DNA from: Talinum fruticosum
Lineage: Eukaryota; Streptophyta; Magnoliopsida; Caryophyllales; Talinaceae
Length of the DNA stretch: 64,000 nucleotides
Assembly: GCA_021018815.1 (NCBI GenBank)
Contig: JAITYX010000062.1
Location: forward strand, 2,881,501 to 2,945,500
Reading direction: 5' to 3'
In this document: positions 36,274-46,813 of the stretch, in pieces
How the letters are laid out: each line of letters starts with the position of its first letter
Numbering within the stretch: the first letter of the stretch is position 1
Translations under genes and position numbers: made by a program
The notes under the pieces: model-generated
What the model was told of the DNA's origin: nothing
What the model saw: the letters and a program-made list of their open reading frames with translations, nothing else
Database searches by the model: none

Positions 36274-39200
36274 ATGGAGAATATGAATGTGGGGGTGTTA
36301 GTGTTTTCGATATTGGTAAATTATTTTGTGGGGTTTCGAGTAAACGGCGAATCGGCGGTGGGAGATCCAGGGATGAAGAGAGATAATTTGAGGGTTGCAT
36401 TTGAAGCCTGGAATTTCTGCAATGAAGTAGGCCATGAAGCTCCTTCAATAGGTAGCCCTCGAGCTGCTGATTGCTTTGATCTCGTCTCTGATCCTGTTAC
36501 CACCAGAAAGACTCTGTACCCACTTGCCAAGAAAAGTAGGTCCATTTCTTCCTTTATCCTTAATCATCTTACTAATTCGTCATTACTGGTCGAATCTATG
36601 ACAGTATTATTCTTTCTAATATGAGTCATCATTAGGCCTGGCCAAGTCTCCATCTCATTGGTTAAGTTTTTTTTTAATTGAGTCATAATTCATGATTGCT
36701 TGATAATATATGGCTACTCATATTTGTTTTTTTTTTTGTAACAAATCCATCAAGAAAAAAATTACATTTCATAGTAGTGGGCACATCTGGGATTGTTGAA
36801 CATAGATTAATTTGGGTCTAAATTATGTTGTTCACTTGCGAGTTTTGTTTGGATCTAATTTTGAATAAGGCAATCTGCATTGGTAAATTATGCAAGATCC
36901 AATCACAATTTGCTGATTTTTTTGAAGAACCCTTTTATGCTTTACCCTTTTGGCACTATTAGAATCTTCCCCAACAGGAAATTCTTGCTAAATATTTTAT
37001 CAATGTATGTGTTTATGTAAGTAATGAATCCCCACCAAAGTTATTTGTATATGTCTCAATATTTTATCAAGTTAATAGTAGTGCCCTGTTTTCAATGGTG
37101 AAACAGGCACATCTCCAGGATTGTCAATTCATCACAAGGTGACCGAAGAGCAGAACAAGCTCGGAGTAGGGAAGCCCTTCTCTGGGATAGCCGAAGGAGC
37201 ACTCGACAACCCTGATCTCTATGCAGCCGAAAAGGAGCTCTTCTTGGGTTCGTTATGCCAAGTTGAGGATGACCCGAGACCCTGGCAATTTTGGATGATC
37301 ATGCTAAAGAACGGCAACTTCGACACCACCTCCGGGCTCTGCCCGAAGAACGGTAAAAGGTGGGTCCGTTTCAGGCACCCGGGAGGTTCCCTTGCTTTGG
37401 ACCCGGGTGCATGAACCAACCCACTTTTTATCATGACCCAACGTCGTTGTCTGATGAACAGAACTGCACGTTGAGAGGGGGTTTAGGGGATCCTACGATT
37501 TGGCCGCCGATATTAGTAAGGGAACTGATGGGATCTCGTACTATGAGGTGACTTGGGAGAAGCAAGTTGGGGAGGGAAGTTGGGCCTTTAAGCATAAGCT
37601 GAAGACTTCAAGCAAGTATCCTTGGCTGATGTTGTACCTAAGAGCTGATGCCACCAAAGGGTTCTCTGGAGGGTACCACTATGACAGCAGAGGAATGCTC
37701 AAAATTGTATGTATTCTGTCTCTGTCTCTTTTCTGCTTCGTTTTTGTTATGCATATGTGCACATGTTCCTGTTCTTGTGTTGTTTTTGGGAAAATAAAGG
37801 AGGAGTTCTTTGAAACGCCCTTGTCCTTCACATGCAAATGCAGTTCACATCCCCTGTTTTTCTTGCTCTCCTTTAACTTTAAATTCTGTGGCATTCTAAA
37901 GTAGACTCAGTTAGAACTAATTTGTACCCAATATCTGACTAAGACCAGACAACCTAAAATAAATAGGGAAGAGACTAAGAAAGCCTAAATACAAATTTTG
38001 ACTCCATTGTCCTTGCAAACTTATACTTGATTCGTTTTATATACCATCAATTCATTATGAATCAATAAAAAATAGATCTCGAATGACCCATTTGCTAGGT
38101 TTATAAGCAACAATGGTCCAAATGGTGTTGTGCCTTCAAAATGCTCAAAACGAGTGATTCGATTTTAAGGTATTCTTGTAGTTTTAATTGGTCAGCAATG
38201 AAGTCGGCTAATGCTAGGATATGGAAGTGCGTAGTTCCATGGGCTCTCCTTTTATATGAAGATTCAATTGATTTGGGTCCTACTAGTGTTGGAATTCCGT
38301 GTAGTATTAATTATTTGCATTAGCTTAAGCAGGCCATGTGATTTTCTACCAAAAAGTTGATGAAACGCTTGATTTTGGTATCTGTTCCTGATTTGTTTCT
38401 GCCCGTGATTCTGGGGAACAATGGTCAATTCCAGTATTATCACTCATTTGTCCTTAAGAATAGAATAGTTCAACTACCATTTTTTTTTTTTCATTTAGGG
38501 TGGTACTACAGCTAACAGTCTCCCTTGGTGACTATTATAAATGATAACAGGCAAAATACAAGTTATACCATAGTTTCGAGTCTACAGATCCACTCTTTAC
38601 TTCCATGGTCCTCCTTTTTCAGAAAATCAGATTTTGTTTCTCAAAATGCGCTATATCATCAGGTTTGTAGCACAATTGCTGTCAGCAGAATGTATATATT
38701 AGATAAATGATATGTTCATTTATTCCCCAATACATTCGAAAAGGCCAAAATGATTGGCAAGTAGCTAAAACCAAATTTAACTCAAATTTAAGATAAGTCA
38801 ATTTAATTTATACCTTAAGCTCAGATTGACTCTATCCAAATTGAAATTATTTGATTGCTTTACAGCCTGCATTTTCGTGAAATGCACCTAAATATGATTC
38901 AAACACATAACAACCTAGCAAAATCTTCTATTTGATCCAATTTAGATTTAACCTGACTTGACTCAAGCAACCGAATTACCACATCTAACCCTCAAATCTA
39001 TGTTGAATTTGGTTTGAGGTGAGACTGAATCGAAAACAATTTTCTCAACCCTGCAGCTGCCAGAATCCCCAAACTTCAAAGTGAAGGTACACTTGGACAT
39101 AAAGAAAGGAGGAGGACCCAAGAGCCAGTTCTACTTGCTTGACATAGGAAGCTGTTGGAAGAACAATGGCAAGCCCTGTGATGGTGATGTGCTCACCGAT

Positions 39201-39816
39201 GTGACCAGATACAGCGAGATGATCATCAACCCCGAGACTCCAGCATGGTGCAGCCCAACAAACCTGAGGGCTTGCCCACCTTATCACATTACTCCCAACG
39301 ACACCAAGATTCACAGGAATGACACTGCCAACTTCCCTTATGGTGCATATCACTACTACTGTGGCCCCGGAAATGCTGAGCATATGGAGCAACCAGCTGA
39401 TCAATGCGATCCCTACAGTAACCCCCAGCCCCAAGAGATAGTCCAGTTGCTGCCCCACCCGATTTGGGCAGAGTATGGGTACCCAACTAAGCCTGGGCAG
39501 GGTTGGGTTGGTGACCCTAGGAAGTGGGAGTTGGATGTTGGTGGGCTTTCTAGCAGGCTGTATTTCTATCAGGTTAGTGTTCTGACTTTTGAGACTTAAT
39601 TCCATTCGAAACAATTATGTTTGACAAAAACAAGTCCTTTTTGAGCTGCAAGTTCATGGATGACTGACATTACTCTTCGGATGTTTCAGGATCCCGAAAC
39701 CCCCTGCCAAGAGAGTATGGACATCAATTGATTTAGGGACGGAAATCTTCGTCAGCAAGGAAGGTGAGGTAGCAGAATGGACAGTCAAAGACTTCGATGT
39801 TATCATCACATCATAA
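36274..39816 (+). CDS. Conserved secreted plant protein of unknown function (DUF7705-like), four exons
   Basis: Exons by conserved sequence and GT-AG borders: 36274-36535, 37107-37706, 39057-39572 and 39690-39816; about 500 residues. A hydrophobic segment (VGVLVFSILVNYFVG, residues 6-20) looks like a signal peptide, so the product is probably secreted. Exon 1 reads FEAWNFCNEVGHEAPSIGSP, exon 2 has LYAAEKELFLGSLC and YPWLMLYLRADATKGFSGG, and exon 3 is cysteine-rich (DIGSCWKNNGKPCDGDVLTD, NPETPAWCSPTNLRACPPYH, DQCDPYSNPQPQEI). I recall this as an angiosperm-wide family without a known function. The frame is broken at three homopolymers: an A run at 37355-37358 and a G/T run at 37477-37484 (each one base short), and a C run at 39700-39704. 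Every other part is conserved with no stop, so base-calling errors or very recent inactivation are the main alternatives. Confidence 0.85.
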
Positions 39817-41984
39817 TTGGAGCTAGTTGAAGTTGTTCTCAAGGTTTTTATATTGCTTTTTTCCCTTCTTTTGGGCAAAAGTAGGCAGATTAGAATGTAG
39901 AAAGAGATGTAGTACATTGTTAACTGATTTTTAAGTGCAAAGCCACAAGCCAAACAGGGCAGGGCTTTGCCATCCTCCATTGGATACATAGTTCCACTTT
40001 CAGCAATGCCATTAATTGCAATACTGAAGGGAGTGATTTTATCTTCTAAACCCAAAGATTGAAAATTATTGATGGAAAACTACATAAATGTGAGTGAACT
40101 CAGAGATACCTTGCTTTACTGCATCCAGAAGTAAAAAGCAGTTTAAAGGAGGACAGAGAATATGTTGTTCCATTTTTCTTATCTTCACTTTATTTGACAA
40201 GATGCCAAAACTCTCAAGAAACCATCGTGAATACATCTGGAAGATATGATTATATTTGATGATTTTGATTCAACAACTAGACTCTGCCTTTACACCCTAA
40301 TTCACGAGTTTTTCACATAAAAAGTCATATCCATCTTTTTTGCCTTTACACCCTAAAGCAGGTGTACTGTCAAAGCTTTCAGTAGATTCCCAAAACTTCA
40401 TATAGATTTTTGAAATTTCAACAAAGGATATCAACTTGATACTAGAGGTATACACTCTCTTAAAACAAAAGCATTAGTTCCGGTGAATGGCAAGATGGCT
40501 ATTGACCCCCCTCCAAACCATTCACGCCCCCGTTTGATCTTGGGCTTGGGGGTAGCAACTTTCCTTAAAATTTGTGAGGGGACGTGGTTGGGCTGGTGGT
40601 GCTTTAGGTTTTGCCACCCCTCTTTCCCTGGTCCGTTATAGTCCATTGTGTTCTTCTCATTAAGAGAGCCTAGTGGATTTGCTTCTATTCCCAGACTCCT
40701 GACCCAATTTTAATTCTAGATGGGCACAAATTTTTCATTTGAGGAATTTGTGCCGGAGATAGTAAAGCTTAATATCCCTACTCGGTCCACTCAATTCTTT
40801 GACCTTTCCATAAAATAGAGGGTCCAAATAAGAGTTAACCTTCTCATCGATAAAAAAATCAATATAGATATATATATATATATAAACATCTACCGTATAA
40901 AATGCTCAATTTTGAAAGCTCTACGAAGGATATGATTGTTTGTTGGAGAAGAGGTTGAACATCATGGTAAAGATTGACGTTGATTTGAGTCCATTTAGTT
41001 ATACATCAATACAGATTTGTCTTTATCAAACACTTTTGTATTTATTGTACTCTTTTTATTTCTATCTTTATTTCTATTATTTCTTTTTAGATTTTTTTTC
41101 TCACGTTTTGTGCAAGTATTTTTTTATTGCGCAAATGTTATTATGATTGGTTGTTTAGTTAGAGGGTATATTTCTTATATTTTTATCACTTAGTTTCCTT
41201 AGATTTTGATTTGAAATTATTCAACATTACTTGGTTAGTTTGTTAATAATAACCTTATCTCTTGAGTTATGATAATTGACATGATTTATGTTTGATGAAT
41301 AGTTGTTCATGCTCTATGTTATTGTAATTAGCTAAATTATTTTATCCATGAATGTAAATAGTCTTTAACATAAATTATTTATAGAATTTAAACACACATT
41401 TTAATATCTTTAGCTTAGCTAATTTATAAATTATTATTCTAAACATGCATTTGTTCATTAGGTGATTTCTAGTGTATTTGCCTAATGTATAAGCTATTAT
41501 TATCATGCATTATTTTACCATGTGATCACAAGTTTATTTTACTTGTTTTATTAAGCATGTATTTAATTAGTCATTTTAAGTTATAGCCATGACAATATTT
41601 TGTTCATTATTAAACATGCACATAATAGCCAATTATTACATCATTTTTCTTATGGATTATTATTGTTTACTCATGCATTAACATGCTACTTATCTTTGTT
41701 TAATATACATGTGAAAGTTTAATTGATCATTATAACTAATTTAAACATGAATTCCTTTTTTATAATGAACTAATTTATCCTTATTATACTATTTTTATTC
41801 TTTCTAAAATTACTTAATCACAAAGATTATTTAAACTAAAACATGCATGCATAATTAAATTTTACTAATCTTATTATACTTTCTGTAAATTTTAAATTTT
41901 ATCTAAGTTTATTTGATTTAAATGCTAAATTAGGTTAATATAATCTTTAGGGTTAGGGTTTTTACGTAAGGGAGTGAATAGAAG
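39817..41984. other. 3' flank of the gene, then AT-rich non-coding DNA
   Basis: 39817 to about 40180 is probably the 3' UTR and downstream region of the conserved gene; I see no strong AATAAA signal. 40430-40800 has mixed composition with no recognisable coding potential. A TA run lies at about 40868-40883. 40900-41980 is AT-rich. Confidence 0.45.
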
Positions 41985-42680
41985 CAAAGGTGGCGGTTGT
42001 TGGTGGAATCCGGTGGCGGCAAGTTGGCTCTCCGGTGACTTGGCGGTGGTGTCGGTGCTCGGTGGTGGCCCTTGGCAGCGAGTGGCGGGGTAGTGGGTGG
42101 TGGTAGTGGGCTTTTGAGAAAGATGGATTTTTAGGGCATAAAAGGAGAGAGAGAGAGAGTGAGCTTAGGTGGCTGTAGTGGTGGCGCTGGTGGCTGCAGT
42201 CGGAGTCTACAGGTGGCGGTGGTCTGGTCGTCGCCGGTGGTCGGTGGTGGCCGGTCGTGGGTGGTGGAAGAAGGGAGGTTTGTTTGGTGGTTTAATGTGT
42301 TTGGAGGTGTTGGAGTTTTGGTTGTTTTTGGAGGTTTGGTGGGCGGTGGTAGGCCGGTGATGGGTGGTCGGCGGCGTTGGAGGTGCTGGGCCACCGGGAT
42401 GATGTTGGCCGGAGCTTTTAGGGGATAGCCGGAGGTGAGAGAGAGAGTATATAAAGATGAGAGGTGGTGGTGGGAAGTTGGTGAACAGGGTGATTTTAGA
42501 GACGGTTTCCGGCGATCGGGTGCCGGAAGGATTGCCGGAAGGGTGCTTTTGGTTCAATGTAATGTGGTGAAGATTTGTGGCCGGTTGGAGAGGTCGGTGG
42601 TTGGTTGTGGAAGTGGACGAAGTTGTGTTGATGGTCAGGTGCGGGAGGAGAGAGAAAGTTGCCTAAACTAGTTTTTAGGC
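41985..42680. repeat. G-rich GGTGGC-type low-complexity block
   Basis: Strongly G-over-C biased on the + strand, built from GGTGGC, GGTCGG and CCGGTGG words. Because of the three-base rhythm several frames are open on both strands (Gly/Val/Trp-rich on one, Pro/Thr-rich on the other). That is a by-product of the repeat and not evidence of a gene. It may be the leader or LTR of the Gypsy element to the right or of another LTR element, but no partner copy was found. Confidence 0.55.
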
Positions 42681-43066
42681 CAAATTTTTCTCATAATCAA
42701 GCCTATTTATACTAGATTTCAATGGTTATCCGCATGGTTTTGCTGGCATAGGCTGAGTTTTGTTGATGACAAATGTTAATGGTGTATGTTAACCTAGTGA
42801 TTTGGCAATTGTTAAACTTTGCTTTGTGTAATTAGGGTGTCAAGTCCTCATTTGAACCCAAAACTCATCTTAATCCTCTAACATTTTTATTACTATTTTA
42901 TTATCACTAATATTATCAGCTTCATTATCATTTATCATTTATCATTATTTTTGTTATTTTTATCATAATTATTTTTATTATATTATTGCTAGTATTAAGT
43001 TTTATTATTTGCTTTAACCTTATTATTTAATATTTGTTCAAAAATTAGGTTAACTTCATTAGTTGG

Positions 43067-43102
43067 GCTAACTAGATATGTTGTGCTAACTAGATATGTT
43101 GT
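43067..43102. repeat. 18-bp tandem duplication next to the microsatellite
   Basis: GCTAACTAGATATGTTGT occurs twice head to tail, directly left of the TA array. Confidence 0.9.
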
Positions 43103-43109
43103 GCATATA

Positions 43110-43316
<207 letters not shown>

Positions 43317-43500
43317 ATACCTCTATATATAAGTATACCTATGAAAATTGAATTAAATATTTATGATTTAAGGAATTGGGCATGGATTTTGTGAACATAA
43401 GCATAAATATATTTTGGGAGTTGATACTTGGTGAATTATGTTGTAAATATTAGCCATCCATCGTTGTCGTTTATGTGTGGGTCCTGCAAGAATAATTTCG

Positions 43501-43542
<42 letters not shown>
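43501..43542. repeat. AC/AT compound microsatellite
   Basis: 13 AC units (43501-43526) followed by AT units (43527-43542); the mirror arrangement of the larger TA/GT array 190 bp to the left. Confidence 0.95.
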
Positions 43543-43543
<1 letters not shown>

Positions 43544-43639
43544 ACATGAAAATACTTTTGGAATTGAAATGTACGTGCTCGTTATTACCGATGGGTTATG
43601 TTAATATGTTATATTTAGGGACGAGTTGTTACACCTACG

Positions 43640-44520
43640 CAAAGAGAACAAGCCCTACCTCTACCCCTCCATCTTCAAGGATCACAACAATGGAAATGGT
43701 CTGCCAATTTCGAAGTTAAAACCCCTTAAATTTGCGGGATGGATAGACCTGTTGGTATATAAGGAATGGTTATTAACTATAGAGGGTCTTTTCGAGCTAA
43801 TGAAATTCCTAGAGCAGTTCAAGGTGCAATTGGCCACCCATTAGTTTGAACGCAAAGCCCGATTCTGGTGGCATACGGTTAAGTCTCGCAAAGGAGAAAT
43901 TGCACTCGACATGGCCAAAACTTAAGGAATTACTAGAGGCGAAATATTACCCGAAAGACGTCAAATGGGATACGGAGCAAGAATTTCTCCACCTCAAGCA
44001 AGGAAAAGACATGAGTGTGGTAGAATATGCTGCTAAGTTTAACGAGCTAAGTCGATTTGCACCGTCCCGGATTGCAACCGAGGAGATGCGGATGGACAAG
44101 TTCGAACATGGGTTAAGGCCCAAGCTCAAGAATAAAGTGGTCGGGCATATTTTCATAAATTTTCACGAAGTATACCGGAGGGATTTTAAGATTGAAAGGG
44201 TACTAAACGAGAATGCAACAATAAAGATAGCCCAACTCCAAACCAAAAGGAGGTTTGGATGTGGTGATACTGAGCTCTTAATCGGGCCAAGCCACCAAAA
44301 TATTTGATGCACGAGGTAATTCCTCCCGAGATCAGCAGATCGTCTAAGGGGGAAGAGTGAAGAGTTTGTAAAAAGTGTGGCCGCCTTAACTCGGGAGCTT
44401 GTACGGGAGAAAAGGACCGTGCTTTGGGTGCGGGGATTTGGACCTTTCGTAGCCAATTGTCCCCGGAAGCTGGCATTAATCGCAATGTTGTGCACAAGAG
44501 ACAACATAACCCCCAATCTT
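43640..44520 (+). pseudogene. Gypsy gag, broken
   Basis: The retrotransposon capsid domain is clear: a KPLKFAG stretch near 43722, FERKARFWWHTVK near 43845 and, in another frame, EQEFLHLKQGKDMSVVEYAA with FNELSRFAP (about 43975-44065). A zinc-knuckle remnant CKKCGRLNSGAC lies at about 44372-44405. Frameshifts lie near 43840 and 44300. Confidence 0.75.
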
Positions 44521-44689
44521 TCTCAAAGCTAGGTCAACCTTCCGCAAGAGATAAAAGCGACGGTAAGAAGCCACGAGCGGGTAGAAGATACTACAACATC
44601 ATCAAAGAAGGCAAGACCCTATCGACCTTAGCACCTCTGATGAGGAAATAGAGAACTTCAATGATATAGTGGCAGGTACGGTACCCTTG

Positions 44690-45125
44690 AAAATCTATAC
44701 GCTCACATTTTATTTGATTAAGGGGCGACCCATCCTTTTGTGACCTCTCGAATTCGTTAAGAAATTAATGTGTAAAATTGTCATAGTAGATGTTGGACTA
44801 CACATATCAAATCCAATAGGGTCGGTAGCTCGAACCGACGTGATCTATAGGAATCGCCAATTAAGTATAAGTGGAAGAACTCTTCCGATAGACTTGATGG
44901 AGATGCCGATACAAGATTTTGACATTATCTTTGGGATGGACTGGCTATCAAAATATAAAGCGGTCATAGATTGTAGCAAGACGTTAGTGTTTATGTCAAC
45001 CCCGAGGGAGAAAAGCCAAAATTTAAAGAAAATAATCTTGAAAAATTGTTCCTCTTGTGTCAGCAATGCAAGCCTCCAAAATGATCAAAAAAGACTATCA
45101 AGGATATTTGTGCGTCTGTTGAGTT
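44690..45125 (+). pseudogene. Gypsy protease remnant
   Basis: The readable part includes IDLMEMPIQDFDIIFGMDWL and SKYKAVIDCSKTLVF, which match the C-terminal half of Gypsy aspartic proteases. The usual active-site DSGA block corresponds to DVGLHIS near 44789, so the serine is lost. Confidence 0.7.
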
Positions 45126-46086
45126 AACTGAATTAGGAGAAATTAATGTTAATAATATCCTGGTGGTGAACGAATTTGAAGATATATTTAGGGAAGTGTT
45201 AAGGCCCTCCAAATTGGGAGATTGAGTTCACCATAGATGTAGTGCCGGATACTACACCTACATCGAAGACACCATATAGAATGGCACCGCTGAGTTGGCT
45301 AAACTAAAGGTTCAATTACAAGAATTATTGGATAAAGGTTTAATCCATCCTAGTGTATCACCTTGGGGAGCACTAATACTTTTCATGAGAAAGAAAGATG
45401 AGAGTCTAAAGCTATGTATTGATTATAGGGAGTGAAACAGAGTGACCATTAAGAATAGATATCCTCTCCCAAGAATAGATGAACTCTTTGATCAACTTGC
45501 GTGTTCTCAAAGATCGATCTAAGATCAGAGTTACCATCAAATGAAACTTTAGAAAGGAGATTTACCTAAGAGTGCATTCAAGACTCGAAATGGTCACTAT
45601 GAGTTCCTAGTTTTGTTTTTCCTTTTGGACTCACCAATGCTCCTCGCCTTTTCATGGACTTGATGAACAGGGTATTCAAGCCTTTTCTTGACGAGTTCGT
45701 AGTAGTGTTCATTGATGATATCCTTATATACTCTAAAGATAGGGAAGAACATAAGCAGCACTTATGGACGATACTTGCAATCTTAAAAGAGCGCCAGCTT
45801 TACGCAAAAAAAAAAAAAAAAAAAAAAAACGAGTTTTGGTTGGAAAAGGGTCCACTTCTTAAGGCATATAGTGTCTAAGGAATCCATATCTATGGATCCA
45901 ACTAAGATAGAAGCCATATTGAATTGGCCAAGGCCCACAAGTATATTTGAAGTAAGGAGTTTCCTAGGTTTGGCATGGATTTCAAGAAGCCTTGTTCACA
46001 AGCTTGCATTCAAGGACAACTTTTCACCCCACAATCCAAACTTTAGAAGATATGGTGAGAGCCTACACTATGGATTTTGGGGGTAA
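45125..46086 (+). pseudogene. Gypsy reverse transcriptase remnant
   Basis: Fragments in order: PYRMAP near 45277; [19 protein letters not shown] at about 45321-45380; LCIDYRE and KNRYPLPRIDELFDQL at about 45410-45500; active-site block [18 protein letters not shown] at about 45701-45755; SMDPTKIEAILNWPRPTSIF and VRSFLGLA at about 45886-45975. A run of 24 A residues (45806-45829) replaces the family's short segment between YAK and EFWL. After FLGLA the frame continues into sequence with no RNase H match, so a deletion is likely there. Confidence 0.8.
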
Positions 46087-46785
46087 TTAGGATAACAATC
46101 TTTAGTTGGTAGAATTTTCCTATAACAATAGCTACCACACAAGTATTGATATGGCTCCATATGAAGCCTTATATGATTGATGGTGTAGGACCCCTATACG
46201 TTCGAATGAGGTGGGAGAAAGAATACCTTCTAAGGTTGGAATAATAAATCAATCCATAGAAATGATCAAGGTAATACGGGAAAGGTTGCAAGCTGCCCAA
46301 GATAGACAAAGGAGTATGCAAATCGAAGCGAAGACCCGTAGAATTCTCGGTTGGATCACGTGTTTTTAAGAGTCCCTCCGCTAAAAAGGGAGCTTGAGAT
46401 TTAGGAAGAAAGGTAAACTTAGCCCTACATTCATAGGGCCATTCCAAATTTTGCAAACAAGTGGTCACGTAGCTTACAGATTGGCTTTACCACCCTCTCT
46501 CCAAGGAATTCATGAGGTCTTCCATGTAACTAACCTTCGCAAATATGTGTCGGATCCAGAGCATGTTGTCAAACATGAACCTTTGAAGGTCAAGGAGAAC
46601 CTTACATTTGAAGAAGAACCGATCCGCATTTCACAAAGACAAGAGCAGAAGCTTAGGACTAAGATCATTCCGTAAGTCAAAGTACTCTGGAAACACCATA
46701 AGTTACTAGAAGCGACATGCGAGCCAAAACATGAAATACAAGAGAAATACCCCGCTCTATTTACATCACGTATCTAAATTTAGAG
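46087..46785 (+). pseudogene. Gypsy integrase end and chromodomain-like tail
   Basis: The integrase C-terminal region is visible: AYNNSYHTSI-like residues near 46115-46150, then LSPTFIGPFQIL, HVAYRLALPPSLQGIHEVFH, VTNLRKYV and EEEPIRISQRQEQKLRTKII (46418-46672), with VKVLWKHH and EATCEPKHEIQEKYPALF after a stop. This is the order seen in plant chromoviruses, where the tail guides integration. The catalytic core is missing. Confidence 0.78.
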
Positions 46786-46813
46786 GATAAAATTTTTTGA
46801 AGAAGGGGAGAAA

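Noticed and set aside
39045..39614. Long minus-strand frame of 189 codons
   Set aside because: It is antisense to exon 3 of the conserved gene, whose + strand protein is clearly conserved.
42131..42671. Gly/Val/Trp-rich and Pro/Thr-rich frames on both strands
   Set aside because: The three-base rhythm of the G-rich block keeps several frames open at once; no conserved motif.
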